A stretch of DNA of 39,675 nt from a virus (IMGVR_UViG_3300009786_001527:1-39675); one strand, 5' to 3'; positions 1 through 8,096 are shown, numbered from the stretch's first letter. Numbers and translations are program-made. Notes: generated by a model from the sequence alone, not told the origin.

Positions 1-7
1 TCTCATT

Positions 8-355
8 ATGGCACATAATGTTTATCAGCATATAACAGCAGTACAAGAAGCAAACAGACTCAGCGATGCTAGGGATTTTAGTAAAGTTCCAGCAAATGTT
101 ATTGAGTTTGTTGATTTAACAAACGAGGTATTTCAATCAGAGAAGCCAATGGATGTAATTAATCAACATAAACGATTACTAGATGAACTTAGTGTTGCAA
201 AGTTCTCTGGTGCTCCTCGTAGAAATATGATGGAAGATTTTCACGAAAGCGGATTAGTAGATTATATGCCCGGCCCAGGTAGGAAGTTAGAGAAAGAACC
301 ACAAAAAGAATTAACAGCAAGTACATTTGGTAATTTGTTTGAGGAAACACAATGA
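8..355 (+). CDS. Conserved hypothetical phage protein, 115 aa, start uncertain
   Basis: I do not recognise this family. The protein is about 115 residues, polar and mostly charged, with a Pro/Gly stretch (PGPGRK) near residue 88 and no signal peptide or membrane segment. The ATG lies only 7 bases from the window edge and the frame is open upstream, so the true start could be outside; no ribosome binding site can be judged. Its TGA overlaps the ATG of the phosphomannomutase gene (ATGA), which suggests translational coupling and membership of the same operon. It is a real gene by its position and codon use; the function is unknown. Confidence 0.7.
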   Translation: MAHNVYQHITAVQEANRLSDARDFSKVPANVIEFVDLTNEVFQSEKPMDVINQHKRLLDELSVAKFSGAPRRNMMEDFHESGLVDYMPGPGRKLEKEPQKELTASTFGNLFEETQ

Positions 356-1062
356 GGGCATATATTTTTGATGTGGATGGAACACTAACTCCAAGTAGTG
401 ATATGATCGATCCTAACTTCCATGATTGGTTTTTAAATTTTGCTACATTAAATGCTGTGTATCTAGTTACTGGCGCTGATCATCTACAAACAGTAAAGCA
501 AGTAGGTGAACAAATATGTACAACTATAAAACGTTGTTATAATTGCTCAGGGAATAGTGTATGGGAAAATGATAAAGAAGTTTATCATAGTGATTTTGAA
601 CTTACTGATAACCAAGACATATGGCTTCGTGCCCAATTAAAACTTAGTAAATTTCCATTAAGAACTGGTAACCATTTAGAGTTCCGGCCCGGCTTACTTA
701 ATTTTAGTGTTGTTGGGCGCAATGCTGATATGGAAGAACGTGCAGAATATATGGCATGGGATAAGGCAACTTATGAAAGAGAAATTATTGCTGGAAAATT
801 TAATTTTTGTTTTAGTGGAGTACGAGCACAGGTAGCAGGCGAAACAGGTTTAGATATTGTATATACAGGACAAGACAAGGGACAAATTATAAAAGATTTC
901 GAAGAAGTGCCAGTTTCATTTTATGGTGATAATATGAGAGAAGGCGGAAATGATTATTCCTTAAAGCAAAAAATTACAAAACGAGATAATGAAGGTGACA
1001 TAATACATTCTGTTACAGATTGGCAACATACATGGGAACTTCTTAAGGAGGAAATATCATGA
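352..1062 (+). CDS. Phosphomannomutase (eukaryotic-type HAD superfamily)
   Basis: Predicted to interconvert mannose-6-phosphate and mannose-1-phosphate, the entry to GDP-mannose. The N terminus carries the HAD motif FDVDGTLTP with nucleophile D7 and acid/base D9. Further family hallmarks are NCSGNSVW, RPGLLNFSVVGRNAD (the cap-domain sugar-phosphate segment of the PMM/SEC53 type) and a C-terminal FYGDNMREGGNDY motif that binds magnesium. At 236 residues it is close to the usual 245-250 of eukaryotic PMM2-like enzymes, so it looks complete. The stop overlaps the start of the next gene (ATGA), which encodes a cupin. With that cupin and a cytidylyltransferase it forms a small sugar-phosphate operon, probably serving glycan or envelope modification. 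The assignment to the family is strong; the physiological sugar is inferred. Confidence 0.88.
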   Translation: MRAYIFDVDGTLTPSSDMIDPNFHDWFLNFATLNAVYLVTGADHLQTVKQVGEQICTTIKRCYNCSGNSVWENDKEVYHSDFELTDNQDIWLRAQLKLSKFPLRTGNHLEFRPGLLNFSVVGRNADMEERAEYMAWDKATYEREIIAGKFNFCFSGVRAQVAGETGLDIVYTGQDKGQIIKDFEEVPVSFYGDNMREGGNDYSLKQKITKRDNEGDIIHSVTDWQHTWELLKEEIS

Positions 1063-1394
1063 AAATAGGTAGTAGGTTTAAATTAAACGTTGCAGAAATT
1101 GCTAAACAAGATGATAGGTATATAGTCGAAGATAACAATACACTGAATAGTTTAGTTGTTAGTAAAACAGAACTAATGCCTGCGTGTCAAACAACCGGAC
1201 ATAAGCATGAAGGACAGGAAGAGGTTTATATTTTTACTAGTGGTACAGGACGAATAGAAATAAATGATGCTCTTTACGATGCAACTGCAGGAGACACTTT
1301 TTTAATTGAGGATGGTGTTTTTCATAAAGTATACAATCATGGGCACGAAATATTAGAATTTATTTGTGTATTTAACGGCCGAAGAGACCATTGA
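1059..1394 (+). CDS. Small single-domain cupin, possibly a sugar isomerase-type cupin
   Basis: A 111-residue protein that is essentially one cupin barrel. The first cupin motif is visible as GHKHEGQEEVYIFTSG with metal ligands H48, H50 and E54/E55, and the second motif carries H89 (GVFHKV). Single-domain cupins of this size are often mannose-6-phosphate isomerase-like or bind metal without a known reaction. Because the preceding gene is a phosphomannomutase, a mannose-phosphate isomerase role is plausible, but size alone does not prove it. A strong AAGGAGG ribosome binding site lies at 1045-1051. Its TGA overlaps the TTG start of the next gene (TTGA). Confidence 0.8.
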   Translation: MKIGSRFKLNVAEIAKQDDRYIVEDNNTLNSLVVSKTELMPACQTTGHKHEGQEEVYIFTSGTGRIEINDALYDATAGDTFLIEDGVFHKVYNHGHEILEFICVFNGRRDH

Positions 1395-1834
1395 AGATAG
1401 GCTTTACATGCAGTACATTTGATATGTGTCATGCTGGACACGTTATAATGCTACAAGAATGTAAAAAAGTTTGTGACTATCTTATTGTAGGTTTACAAGT
1501 AGATCCGAGCAAAGACAGGCCTAACAAGAACGCTCCTGTGCAAACATTAGTAGAACGATACATTCAATTAGATGCAATTAAGTACATAGACCAGATAGTT
1601 CCATACGAAACAGAACAAGACTTGGAAGATATATTTAGTATGTTCGATATAAATGTAAGAATTCTTGGTGTGGAATACAAAGATAAAGACTTTACAGGAA
1701 AAGATATATGTAATAAACGAGGTGTACAAATACATTTTAATAAACGAGATCATAGATTCTCAAGTACCGAGTTGCGAGAACGAATTACGAAAACGGAGAT
1801 CACAAATAAATATGGATACACAGGAAAAAGATAA
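1391..1834 (+). CDS. Cytidylyltransferase-family nucleotidyltransferase (TagD-like)
   Basis: Belongs to the HxGH nucleotidyltransferase superfamily: the N terminus has a Rossmann strand followed by CHAGH (H14, H17), and the C-terminal part has FSSTELRER, equivalent to the ISTTxxxxR motif that contacts the nucleotide. At 147 residues it is the size of glycerol-3-phosphate cytidylyltransferase. It probably activates a polyol- or sugar-phosphate with CTP. The start is a TTG fused to the cupin stop codon (TTGA); no ATG lies earlier that keeps the Rossmann strand at the N terminus. It shares the operon with a phosphomannomutase and a cupin. CTP versus ATP use and the acceptor cannot be read from sequence. 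Confidence 0.82.
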   Translation: MKIGFTCSTFDMCHAGHVIMLQECKKVCDYLIVGLQVDPSKDRPNKNAPVQTLVERYIQLDAIKYIDQIVPYETEQDLEDIFSMFDINVRILGVEYKDKDFTGKDICNKRGVQIHFNKRDHRFSSTELRERITKTEITNKYGYTGKR

Positions 1835-1994
1835 ACTTACTGCTCTTAAATTAGAACATAGAAAGTTAGATTGGCAGGTAAAGAAGTTAGAAGGGTTAAC
1901 TCCATATGCCGGAAATAAAATTAAAGTACTTAAAAAACAAAAATTAAAGATGAAAGACTTAATTGAGTTAATTGAGCAATTAGAAAACTTATAA
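1812..1994 (+). CDS. Small coiled-coil protein resembling YdcH/DUF465
   Basis: A 60-residue, highly charged, helical protein. The pattern EHRKLDWQVKKLE followed by LKKQKLKMKDLIELIEQLE resembles the YdcH/DUF465 family, which is built as a short antiparallel coiled coil with a conserved LKK-x-KLxLKD segment. Family function is unknown. The gene overlaps the end of the cytidylyltransferase gene by 23 bases; the frame is open further upstream, but the ATG at 1812 restricts the product to the conserved part. I judge it real because of the family resemblance and its place in the operon. Confidence 0.72.
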   Translation: MDTQEKDKLTALKLEHRKLDWQVKKLEGLTPYAGNKIKVLKKQKLKMKDLIELIEQLENL

Positions 1995-1996
1995 TT

Positions 1997-2563
1997 ATGG
2001 AACGAACATACTTAAAGAAACCAAAGAAGAACGAAGTGGTCAAATTTTTTCACGGTATTGAAGTTGAACATACGCCAGCATATGGTCTTATGACTTTATT
2101 TGTAGTTGGTATTCGAAATGTTGATGACATTTTAAAATATGCAGACAGTAATGATTGTAAGCATATATATTTAGGAGCGAATCAAAGTTTTTTCCCCGAA
2201 GGACATGTTTTAGGTTATCCTGGGTTAGATGATTGGGATAAACTTATAACAAATGTCTTGACAAATACAAAATTATTTGTTACACTAGACTTTGATGTTA
2301 AATGGGTAGAACATATTTTAGATTATGGTTGGACTGAACATACAAACTTTATTCCAATGATAAGTGTTAAACTTCCTTATGTTACTCAACTTGGATATAA
2401 TGCATCACTTAAAATTGATGACATCGAGTTTGATAAAAGTAATCCAGGGGTGTGGACACACCAAGTACATGATTTGCTAGATAGAGACAGATTCACGCCA
2501 TGGTGTGAATATTCAGGTGATACTATAATAAAGGAGAAGAAAAATGACAAACGGACCACCTAA
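1997..2563 (+). CDS. Hypothetical protein, 188 aa
   Basis: No family recognised. It is a soluble, aromatic-rich protein with an alternating pattern of hydrophobic strands (LFVVGIRNV, KHIYLGA, KLFVTLDFDVKWVEH, IPMISVKLPYV) that suggests an alpha/beta fold, possibly barrel-like. No catalytic motif is evident. It starts two bases after the stop of the small coiled-coil gene and its 3' end overlaps the ClpP-like gene by 20 bases, so it is part of the same transcript. A domain of unknown function shared with other marine phages is likely, but I cannot name it. Confidence 0.7.
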   Translation: MERTYLKKPKKNEVVKFFHGIEVEHTPAYGLMTLFVVGIRNVDDILKYADSNDCKHIYLGANQSFFPEGHVLGYPGLDDWDKLITNVLTNTKLFVTLDFDVKWVEHILDYGWTEHTNFIPMISVKLPYVTQLGYNASLKIDDIEFDKSNPGVWTHQVHDLLDRDRFTPWCEYSGDTIIKEKKNDKRTT

Positions 2564-3131
2564 GCCTGGCGCGGGAATGCCAGGAATGCCAGATCCAACA
2601 AAACGGTCGTTGGCAGAAGAAGGAATTTTCTTGTTTATGGAAGACTTCAATGAGGAGTCATGTAAGCAGGCAATTAACTTTATCCTTACACATAATATTC
2701 AAGATAAGCCTCTTAAAAAGTTGCAACTAATGATTAATAGTCCAGGCGGCTCTGTTCATGCTTGCTTTGCATTAATTGATGTAATGAAAGGATCACGAAT
2801 TCCTGTTCATACTATTGGACTTGGAATGATTGCCAGTTGTGGTATTTTAACATTTATGGCCGGGAAAAAAGGCCATCGTTATCTTACACCTAATACAAGC
2901 ATTCTTAGTCATCAATATAGTTGGGGTTCTCGAGGTAAGGAACATGAACTGTTTGCTGTAGTACGCGAGTTTGAACTTAGTACAGAGCGTATGCTTGAAC
3001 ATTATAAAAAGTGTACAGGGATGTCAGAGAAGAAAATTAGAGAAGTATTACTGCCACCACAAGATGTTTGGCTCGATGCTAAAGAAGCAATTAAATACGG
3101 TATCGCAGATAAGATTAAAGAGATTTACTAA
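2544..3131 (+). CDS. ClpP-like serine peptidase
   Basis: A 195-residue ClpP-fold peptidase. The catalytic triad is in place: S98 in GMIASCG, H123 in SILSHQYSWG and D174 in PQDVWLDA. The oxyanion-region signature NSPGGSVHA (residues 65-73) and the handle-type C terminus AKEAIKYGIADKI also match the family. The first ~20 residues (Pro/Gly/Met-rich) differ from bacterial ClpP. No Clp ATPase is encoded in the window. In phages such peptidases may act with host ClpX/ClpA on host proteins or work in capsid maturation; neither is shown here. A good AAGGAG site at 2531-2536 precedes the ATG, and the stop overlaps the next ATG (TAATG). Confidence 0.9.
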   Translation: MTNGPPKPGAGMPGMPDPTKRSLAEEGIFLFMEDFNEESCKQAINFILTHNIQDKPLKKLQLMINSPGGSVHACFALIDVMKGSRIPVHTIGLGMIASCGILTFMAGKKGHRYLTPNTSILSHQYSWGSRGKEHELFAVVREFELSTERMLEHYKKCTGMSEKKIREVLLPPQDVWLDAKEAIKYGIADKIKEIY

Positions 3132-3631
3132 TGTCAAATCCTAACGAGTTTACACCAACTGAACGACTTTGGGCGGCACAACATGACGAGGCCGCAACCG
3201 AACAAGTTCTGGCGGCACGGAGAGATCAGCAAATGAGTAGAAAAAATAGTTCTAAACGTATAATTTGGGTTACATGGAGACAGGAAGCAATACATAAGTT
3301 TCCTGCCGCGTTAGACGATCCAAAGTTTGCAACCGGAGATGAATATGATGTGTCCTTTCTAGGATACCCACACAGGCATATTTTTCACTTTAAGGTTGGA
3401 GTTCAAGTATGGCACGACGATAGAGAGATTGAGTTTATACAATTCTCTAGATGGTTACAAAACTTGTATAAAGGCGAAGGGGAATCTGTACTAGATTTAG
3501 ACTTTAAATCGTGCGAAATGATTGCAGATGATATGTTTGATCAGATTGCTCAACGTTTTCCTGATAGAGAAGTATCAATTGAAGTATCTGAAGATGGAGA
3601 AAACGGATGCTTAGTATGTTATCCAGTATAG
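3131..3631 (+). CDS. Conserved phage protein with possible QueD/PTPS-like T-fold
   Basis: A 166-residue protein of unassigned function. Residues ~78-166 have the order of elements seen in 6-pyruvoyl-tetrahydropterin synthase/QueD-type T-folds: YPHRHIFHFKVGVQVWHDDREIEF, then a helix, then SCEMIADDMFDQIAQRFPDR, then a strand with VSEDGENGCLVCY, which recalls the family's PTSENLA and final glutamate strand. The usual three-histidine zinc site and catalytic Cys are not obvious, so if the fold is right it may be a non-catalytic or differently acting member. The N-terminal 45 residues are polar and may be disordered. It is translationally coupled to the ClpP-like gene (TAATG). The fold call is tentative. 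Confidence 0.5.
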   Translation: MSNPNEFTPTERLWAAQHDEAATEQVLAARRDQQMSRKNSSKRIIWVTWRQEAIHKFPAALDDPKFATGDEYDVSFLGYPHRHIFHFKVGVQVWHDDREIEFIQFSRWLQNLYKGEGESVLDLDFKSCEMIADDMFDQIAQRFPDREVSIEVSEDGENGCLVCYPV

Positions 3632-3635
3632 GATA

Positions 3636-3643
3636 GATAAATA
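3636..3643 (+). promoter_or_regulatory. T4-like late promoter candidate (GATAAATA)
   Basis: GATAAATA followed by TACTTG, 53 bases before the ATG of the small gene at 3696. It matches the NATAAATA consensus of T4-like cyanophage late promoters (T4 itself uses TATAAATA). The same octamer occurs before other small genes here (17584, and the minus-strand units at 29961 and 30410). Assignment rests on motif and position only. Confidence 0.5.
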
Positions 3644-3695
3644 TACTTGTAACAAAAGTCGACAGTTACAAATATTAAAACGGGAGATCTCAAAT

Positions 3696-3986
3696 ATGAC
3701 AGCACGTAGATTGTTTAGATTCTCAGGTAGCGTAAGAATGCGCGGCATGGGTAGTATTGTACTTGGTAACCTTTCAGATGTTACTGATTACGGTGCAATT
3801 AGTTCAGACGCGGCAGACTGGCCAGATGTATATAATTCAACAAATGCCGCAGGTAATGCCGGTGGTGTTAGTTCGTTGATTAATACAAATCGTACTTGGG
3901 TAGACAATATGGATTATGGAAGTGGTACATATGGTTTTGCAAGTGGTAATCCAAAAAATAGTATGGATTTTGGTAGCGTAGCCTAA
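3696..3986 (+). CDS. Small Gly/Ser/Asn-rich protein, possible late or structural product
   Basis: A 96-residue protein rich in Gly, Ser, Asn and Asp after a basic N terminus (MTARRLFRFSGSVRMRG). It has no signal peptide and no recognised domain. The composition and beta-prone repeats such as DYGSGTYGFASGN would suit a surface or virion decoration protein, but that is inference. It has its own ribosome binding site (GGGAGA at 3681-3686), a late-type promoter motif upstream and a strong terminator downstream, so it behaves as a separate, probably strongly expressed unit. Confidence 0.65.
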   Translation: MTARRLFRFSGSVRMRGMGSIVLGNLSDVTDYGAISSDAADWPDVYNSTNAAGNAGGVSSLINTNRTWVDNMDYGSGTYGFASGNPKNSMDFGSVA

Positions 3987-4011
3987 GAAACACAATAATA
4001 TTGCAATATTT

Positions 4012-4038
4012 AAACCCCATCATCCAAAGATGGGGTTT
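4012..4038 (+). terminator. Rho-independent terminator
   Basis: A 10-bp stem (AAACCCCATC at 4012-4021 with GATGGGGTTT at 4029-4038), a 7-base loop, and a following ATTTTTAAAAAA. It ends the unit containing the small gene at 3696 and separates region 1 from the promoter at 4055. Confidence 0.85.
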
Positions 4039-4054
4039 ATTTTTAAAAAAGTCC

Positions 4055-4083
4055 TTGACAGATTATGTTCTTTAGTGTATTAT
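4055..4083 (+). promoter_or_regulatory. Sigma70-type promoter
   Basis: TTGACA at 4055-4060, a 17-base spacer and TATTAT at 4078-4083, just after a terminator and 27 bases before the glycosyltransferase ATG. This is close to the bacterial housekeeping consensus and likely drives the long plus-strand operon that follows with host RNA polymerase. Confidence 0.75.
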
Positions 4084-4110
4084 ATATGTTAACAATAAAG
4101 GTTTTAGAAG

Positions 4111-5289
4111 ATGAGAAAACTATTTTATATGGGGCTTGAACCCTATGAAGGTAGATATACATTACAATTACAGGATTGGAACGAGCGTGTTTTTAAGAAC
4201 CGCGATATAGATTATGTTTTAGTTCCTGGTGATACTTTAGATAATAGTAAAGCAATTGTAACCGGCCAAGTGCTTGATGCACATGGCCGCAGTTATTTTG
4301 GCATGAGTCAAATCATGAATCTTGTTAAAATGATGCGTGAGGGCGAAGTTACTGCCGAAGATACTATTTTCTTTGAGGATATGTTTCAGCCTGGTATGTC
4401 AAGTCTGCCATACATTATGGATCAAGTTGATTTAGAGATGAAGCCAAAGGTATTCGTAAGATGCCTTGCTCAAACTATTGACCCAGACGACTTTGTTCAT
4501 GTGTGGGGGATGTATCCATGGATGAGTAAATATGAGCAAATGGTAGATGAATTTGTAGATGGTGTTATTTGTGCAAGCGAAGAAATGGTTGCTAATTTGC
4601 ATATTGCAGGGTGGAAAGCAAATAAGTATGTTACTGGGTTACCATTTGGTAAAGCAGAAGTAGCAAGTAGAATTAAGAATGTTCCAGCATTCGAAGATCG
4701 AGTGAAGCGTGTAGTATTTGCGGCACGTTGGGATCAAGAGAAGCAACCAAATTTTTATATGGATCTTATTGAGAAGTATCATAAAGAATATGATTCCGAA
4801 GTCGAGTTTCAAATATTAGGCGGCGGCAAGTTGCGTAGCAACAATGATGATTATATGACACGAACCAGACAAATGTCACAAGACGGTAAGTTACGTGTAC
4901 AAGAAAATCTATTAAAGGATGAGTATTATGAGATACTTGCAAATAGTAGAGTATTGTTTAATTGTGCATTACAAGATTGGGTAAGCAATACAGTTAGTGA
5001 AGCAGACACGTTTGGTACTAATGTATTATATCCTGCCTATAGGAGTTTTCCTGAAACATTTGGCAATGATGCCGATCGTTTATATATTCCATGGAGCCTT
5101 GATGATGCTTGTCGACGTTTATCAAAGTTACTCGAGAGACAACATCCAAACACAGGAAAGATTAGCGATTATCAAGATGGTACTATCGATAGAACAGTTG
5201 ATGTATTACAACAAACAGGTACTAGTTTAGATTATTTACGTAAGGGGACTGATTATCGTAAATACATAACAAAAAGTAAATTTGAATAA
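4111..5289 (+). CDS. Glycosyltransferase, GT-B fold (GT4-like)
   Basis: A 392-residue protein with two Rossmann-like halves. The C-terminal half has the strand-loop pattern of retaining GT4-type enzymes: RVVFAARWDQEKQP (residues ~201-214), a glycine-rich VEFQILGGGKL, then ILANSRVLFNCALQDWVSNTVSEAD, which holds the nucleotide-sugar binding region with the acidic residues of the E-x7-E type. The N-terminal half (residues 1-190) is phage-like and would bind the acceptor. It is the first gene after the 4055 promoter and is followed by a GalE-like epimerase, so the pair may make and transfer a sugar to phage DNA, a virion protein or host surface glycan. Donor and acceptor are unknown. Confidence 0.75.
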   Translation: MRKLFYMGLEPYEGRYTLQLQDWNERVFKNRDIDYVLVPGDTLDNSKAIVTGQVLDAHGRSYFGMSQIMNLVKMMREGEVTAEDTIFFEDMFQPGMSSLPYIMDQVDLEMKPKVFVRCLAQTIDPDDFVHVWGMYPWMSKYEQMVDEFVDGVICASEEMVANLHIAGWKANKYVTGLPFGKAEVASRIKNVPAFEDRVKRVVFAARWDQEKQPNFYMDLIEKYHKEYDSEVEFQILGGGKLRSNNDDYMTRTRQMSQDGKLRVQENLLKDEYYEILANSRVLFNCALQDWVSNTVSEADTFGTNVLYPAYRSFPETFGNDADRLYIPWSLDDACRRLSKLLERQHPNTGKISDYQDGTIDRTVDVLQQTGTSLDYLRKGTDYRKYITKSKFE

Positions 5290-5309
5290 CAGAAATAAAT
5301 TAAACACCA

Positions 5310-6341
5310 ATGAATGAACATAATATAATTAACTTCCCAGTAGAGAACACCGAAGCCCATGTTATTGTAACAGGCGGCTCTGGTTATGTAGGCGGCCACA
5401 TATGTAAGGCATTATCACAAGCAGGGTATACGCCAATTAATATTGATAGAGCACAGTCACCATGGTCAAACGCATGGGGCCCATTTTATAATATGTCATT
5501 TACTCCGGCTCATCACGCAATACATGATGCAGTAAAGAAATTTAATATAACAGCAGTAATACATTGTGCGGCCAATAGTTTAGTTGGCCCAAGCGTTACA
5601 ACTCCAGCAATGTATTATGAAAATAATGTTACTAGTACACTTTATATGTTAGACTTTTTATATGCACAAGGCATTAATAAGATTGTATTTAGTAGTAGCA
5701 GTAGTGTATATGGTGATCAAGAAATAGTTCCTATTAGAGAAACTGCAAACTTAAAACCATTAACCAGTTATGGTAGAAGTAAGCAAATGGTAGAAGGTAT
5801 ATTACATGATTATAGTATAGCATATGATATGCGTAGTGTATCGTTGCGATATTTTAATGCATGTGGAGCAGACTTTGACGGAGATATAGGACAAGTTAAG
5901 GATGCTACACATGTTATAGCAAGGGTAATAGAATCTATTATTAATAATAGTATTTTTAGTGTGTATGGTGGGGATTATAATACACCCGATGGCACACCAA
6001 TTAGAGATTATACTCATGTATGGGATTTAGCATTAGCACATGTTCAGGCTGTAAAATATTTAGAAGCGGCCGGCGACACTAAGATTTTAAATCTTGGTGC
6101 TGGGAAAGGACAGAGTGTTAAAGATATTCTTAATGCAACAGAAACAGTTATTGGTAAGTTACCAATTATTGAATACGGCGAAGCAAGGCCTGGCGATCCA
6201 ACTAGAGTTATTGCAGATATTTCTAAAGCAAAAGAAGTATTAGACTGGGTTCCTAAGTATTCTGATCTAAATACAATCATAGACAGTGCTTGGGTATGGT
6301 ATAACAGTAACACGTATAGAGGATTAAGTAATGCTAAATAA
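5310..6341 (+). CDS. galE: NAD-dependent sugar epimerase, GalE-like extended SDR
   Basis: An extended short-chain dehydrogenase of 343 residues. The NAD-binding motif TGGSGYVGGH sits at residues 21-30, the catalytic Ser lies in the serine run SSSSSVYGD at 128-136, and the YxxxK pair is Y154/K158 in SYGRSKQM. Later GalE landmarks are LRYFNACGAD and a C-terminal ARPGDPTRVIADISKA. It most likely interconverts UDP-glucose and UDP-galactose or the N-acetyl forms. The first ~17 residues extend beyond the usual start; the ATG at 5310 is the only suitable one. Its last bases overlap the folE start. Confidence 0.88.
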   Translation: MNEHNIINFPVENTEAHVIVTGGSGYVGGHICKALSQAGYTPINIDRAQSPWSNAWGPFYNMSFTPAHHAIHDAVKKFNITAVIHCAANSLVGPSVTTPAMYYENNVTSTLYMLDFLYAQGINKIVFSSSSSVYGDQEIVPIRETANLKPLTSYGRSKQMVEGILHDYSIAYDMRSVSLRYFNACGADFDGDIGQVKDATHVIARVIESIINNSIFSVYGGDYNTPDGTPIRDYTHVWDLALAHVQAVKYLEAAGDTKILNLGAGKGQSVKDILNATETVIGKLPIIEYGEARPGDPTRVIADISKAKEVLDWVPKYSDLNTIIDSAWVWYNSNTYRGLSNAK

Positions 6342-7023
6342 AAAGTCAGTTAGTCAATTAATTAAACAGCGAATAGTTAATGCTGGAAAAGATTTTAGAT
6401 GTAATAACAATATTTCAGAATTTATTGAGGAAGGAGAATTGGACCTACTTCAAGAAGAATTACAAGAAAAAATAGAAGAGGTACTTCAGTCATTAGTGAT
6501 TGATACAGTAAATGACCACAATACACAAGAAACTGCAAAGCGTGTAGCAAAGATGTATATACGCGAAACGTTTGCAGGAAGATATAACCCAATGCCGCGG
6601 ATTACTTCGTTCCCCAATTTAGGTTACCAAAGTATGTATACAAGTGGACCAATTAGTGTTAGGTCAACTTGCGCTCATCATTTACAGAATATCGTAGGTA
6701 AAGCATACATAGGTATCATACCAAACGATGAAGTTATTGGACTAAGTAAGTTTAATAGAATTGTTCATCACATTGCGGAAAGACCACAAATTCAAGAAGA
6801 GATGACATCACAAATTGCTGATGCATTAGTTGAATTTGCAAAAACACCCAATATTGCAGTAGTTGTAAAAGCGGAACATATGTGTATGACACATAGGGGT
6901 GTAAAGGAACATGAATCAGATATGACGACAGCAATTATGCGTGGTGCATTCTTTGATGATCCTGGCACGAAGCAAGAATTTTACAGCATTTGTATGAGTA
7001 TGAAAGGCCATAATGGCAATTAA
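6331..7023 (+). CDS. folE: GTP cyclohydrolase I
   Basis: Converts GTP to 7,8-dihydroneopterin triphosphate, the first step toward folate and toward 7-deazaguanines such as preQ0. Zinc ligands C114, H117 and C185 lie in STCAHHLQN and HMCMTHRGV. The signatures VIGLSKFNRIVHHIAERPQIQE (residues 135-156) and the C-terminal TTAIMRGAF are typical. The N-terminal ~45 residues are a helical extension of the type seen in family members. Overlap of 11 bases with galE indicates one transcript. Because queD and queE follow within 3 kb, preQ0 synthesis is the more likely purpose than folate, although DHFR and ThyA at 26-27 kb would also use folate. Confidence 0.95.
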   Translation: MLNKKSVSQLIKQRIVNAGKDFRCNNNISEFIEEGELDLLQEELQEKIEEVLQSLVIDTVNDHNTQETAKRVAKMYIRETFAGRYNPMPRITSFPNLGYQSMYTSGPISVRSTCAHHLQNIVGKAYIGIIPNDEVIGLSKFNRIVHHIAERPQIQEEMTSQIADALVEFAKTPNIAVVVKAEHMCMTHRGVKEHESDMTTAIMRGAFFDDPGTKQEFYSICMSMKGHNGN

Positions 7024-7040
7024 AAACTAAAGGAGGAATC

Positions 7041-7250
7041 ATGGCAACAGGTAAATTAAAATGGTTTAACCCAAATAAAGGTTACGGATTCATTACACCG
7101 GACGATGGTAGTAATGATGTCTTTCTTCATGTTTCAGCACTAGAAGAATCTAATATAGAAACTCTAGATGAGAATGAAGGACTAAGTTACGACATAGGTG
7201 ATCATAATGGGAAGACAAAAGCCACTAATGTAAAAAAGTTAGAGGGATAA
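7041..7250 (+). CDS. cspA: Cold-shock domain protein
   Basis: A 69-residue single cold-shock domain that binds single-stranded RNA or DNA. RNP1 is KGYGFITP (residues 13-20) and RNP2 is VFLHVS (26-31). The starting motif GKLKWFNPNKGYGFI is near-canonical; residues 32-50 hold an acidic insertion-like loop (ALEESNIETLDENEG). It has its own strong AGGAGG site at 7031-7036. It may act as an RNA chaperone or anti-terminator during infection; that role is inferred from bacterial CspA. Confidence 0.93.
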   Translation: MATGKLKWFNPNKGYGFITPDDGSNDVFLHVSALEESNIETLDENEGLSYDIGDHNGKTKATNVKKLEG

Positions 7251-7254
7251 TAGA

Positions 7255-7785
7255 ATGGTTAAGATGGTTTATTATTCGCAAGAAATGATTAAATCATTTG
7301 TACTGGACATAGTGCGTCAAGTGTATAGGGACGATTGGAAACCTGATTATATTGTAGGTATTAATCGAGGAGGTTTAACTCCGGCATTAATGATGAGTCA
7401 TTTTATGGACTTACCAATGCATACGTTAAATGTAAGATTACGACAAGGATCAGACCCTGAGTCTAATTTGTGGATGGCGGAGGACGCATATGGTCCAGAG
7501 TATAAAAACATTCTTATTGTAGATGATATAAATGATAGTGGTGCAACATTTAATTGGATTGTTAATGATTGGGAAAGCAGTTGTTTCCCTGGCACAGAAC
7601 GATGGGATCATGTTTGGGGAAATAGTGTTAGGTTTGCAGTATTAACTGAAAACTTGTCAAGTGAGTTTGATGAAGTTAAAGTTACATATAGTGCAACAGA
7701 AATTAACAAAGCAGAGGACGATGTTTGGATTGTATTCCCTTGGGAAGAATGGTGGGGCGTTAATTATTTAGAGCGGCAAAATTAA
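7255..7785 (+). CDS. Phosphoribosyltransferase-domain protein
   Basis: A type I phosphoribosyltransferase fold of 176 residues. The PRPP-binding signature is ILIVDDINDSGAT (residues 86-98) and an upstream substrate loop reads YIVGINRGGLTPA (32-44). The C-terminal hood is acidic and Trp-rich (DDVWIVFPWEEWWG). The base it uses cannot be told: xanthine-guanine and related salvage enzymes have this layout. Position between cspA and the 7-deazaguanine genes suggests nucleotide or base metabolism. An alternative ATG lies 9 bases downstream at 7264; 7255 is preferred for spacing from GAGGGA at 7241-7246. Confidence 0.8.
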   Translation: MVKMVYYSQEMIKSFVLDIVRQVYRDDWKPDYIVGINRGGLTPALMMSHFMDLPMHTLNVRLRQGSDPESNLWMAEDAYGPEYKNILIVDDINDSGATFNWIVNDWESSCFPGTERWDHVWGNSVRFAVLTENLSSEFDEVKVTYSATEINKAEDDVWIVFPWEEWWGVNYLERQN

Positions 7786-8096
7786 TGACTGACGGAAATA
7801 GAGTATCAGATATAGAACTTAAAACTCATGAAATACCAACTAAGAGTGTAACACCAAAAGGTGACCTTAGTTGGTATATTAAATGGGTTGGAACAATTTT
7901 AATTATTATTGCAATGATACTTACAACTAATAATTTATTTCCATTTAATATGTTTTTCCAATCTGCCGGAGTGCTTTGTTGGTTGATAGTTGCAGTTTTA
8001 TGGAACGATAGATCGTTAATTGTATTGAACAGTGTTGCGTTAGCATTATTCGCTAATGGTTTATTGAAATATTTATTAGAGGAAGTAATTAAATAA
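7785..8096 (+). CDS. Small membrane protein with three predicted TM helices
   Basis: A 103-residue protein with a polar N terminus of about 30 residues and three hydrophobic segments: WVGTILIIIAMIL, a middle FFQSAGVLCWLIVAVLW and a C-terminal SLIVLNSVALALFANGLL. It probably sits in the inner membrane. The family resembles small membrane domains of unknown function found in marine bacteria and phages. It starts with a TAATG overlap after the phosphoribosyltransferase and ends with TAATG into queD, so it is translationally coupled on both sides. No function assigned. Confidence 0.75.
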   Translation: MTDGNRVSDIELKTHEIPTKSVTPKGDLSWYIKWVGTILIIIAMILTTNNLFPFNMFFQSAGVLCWLIVAVLWNDRSLIVLNSVALALFANGLLKYLLEEVIK

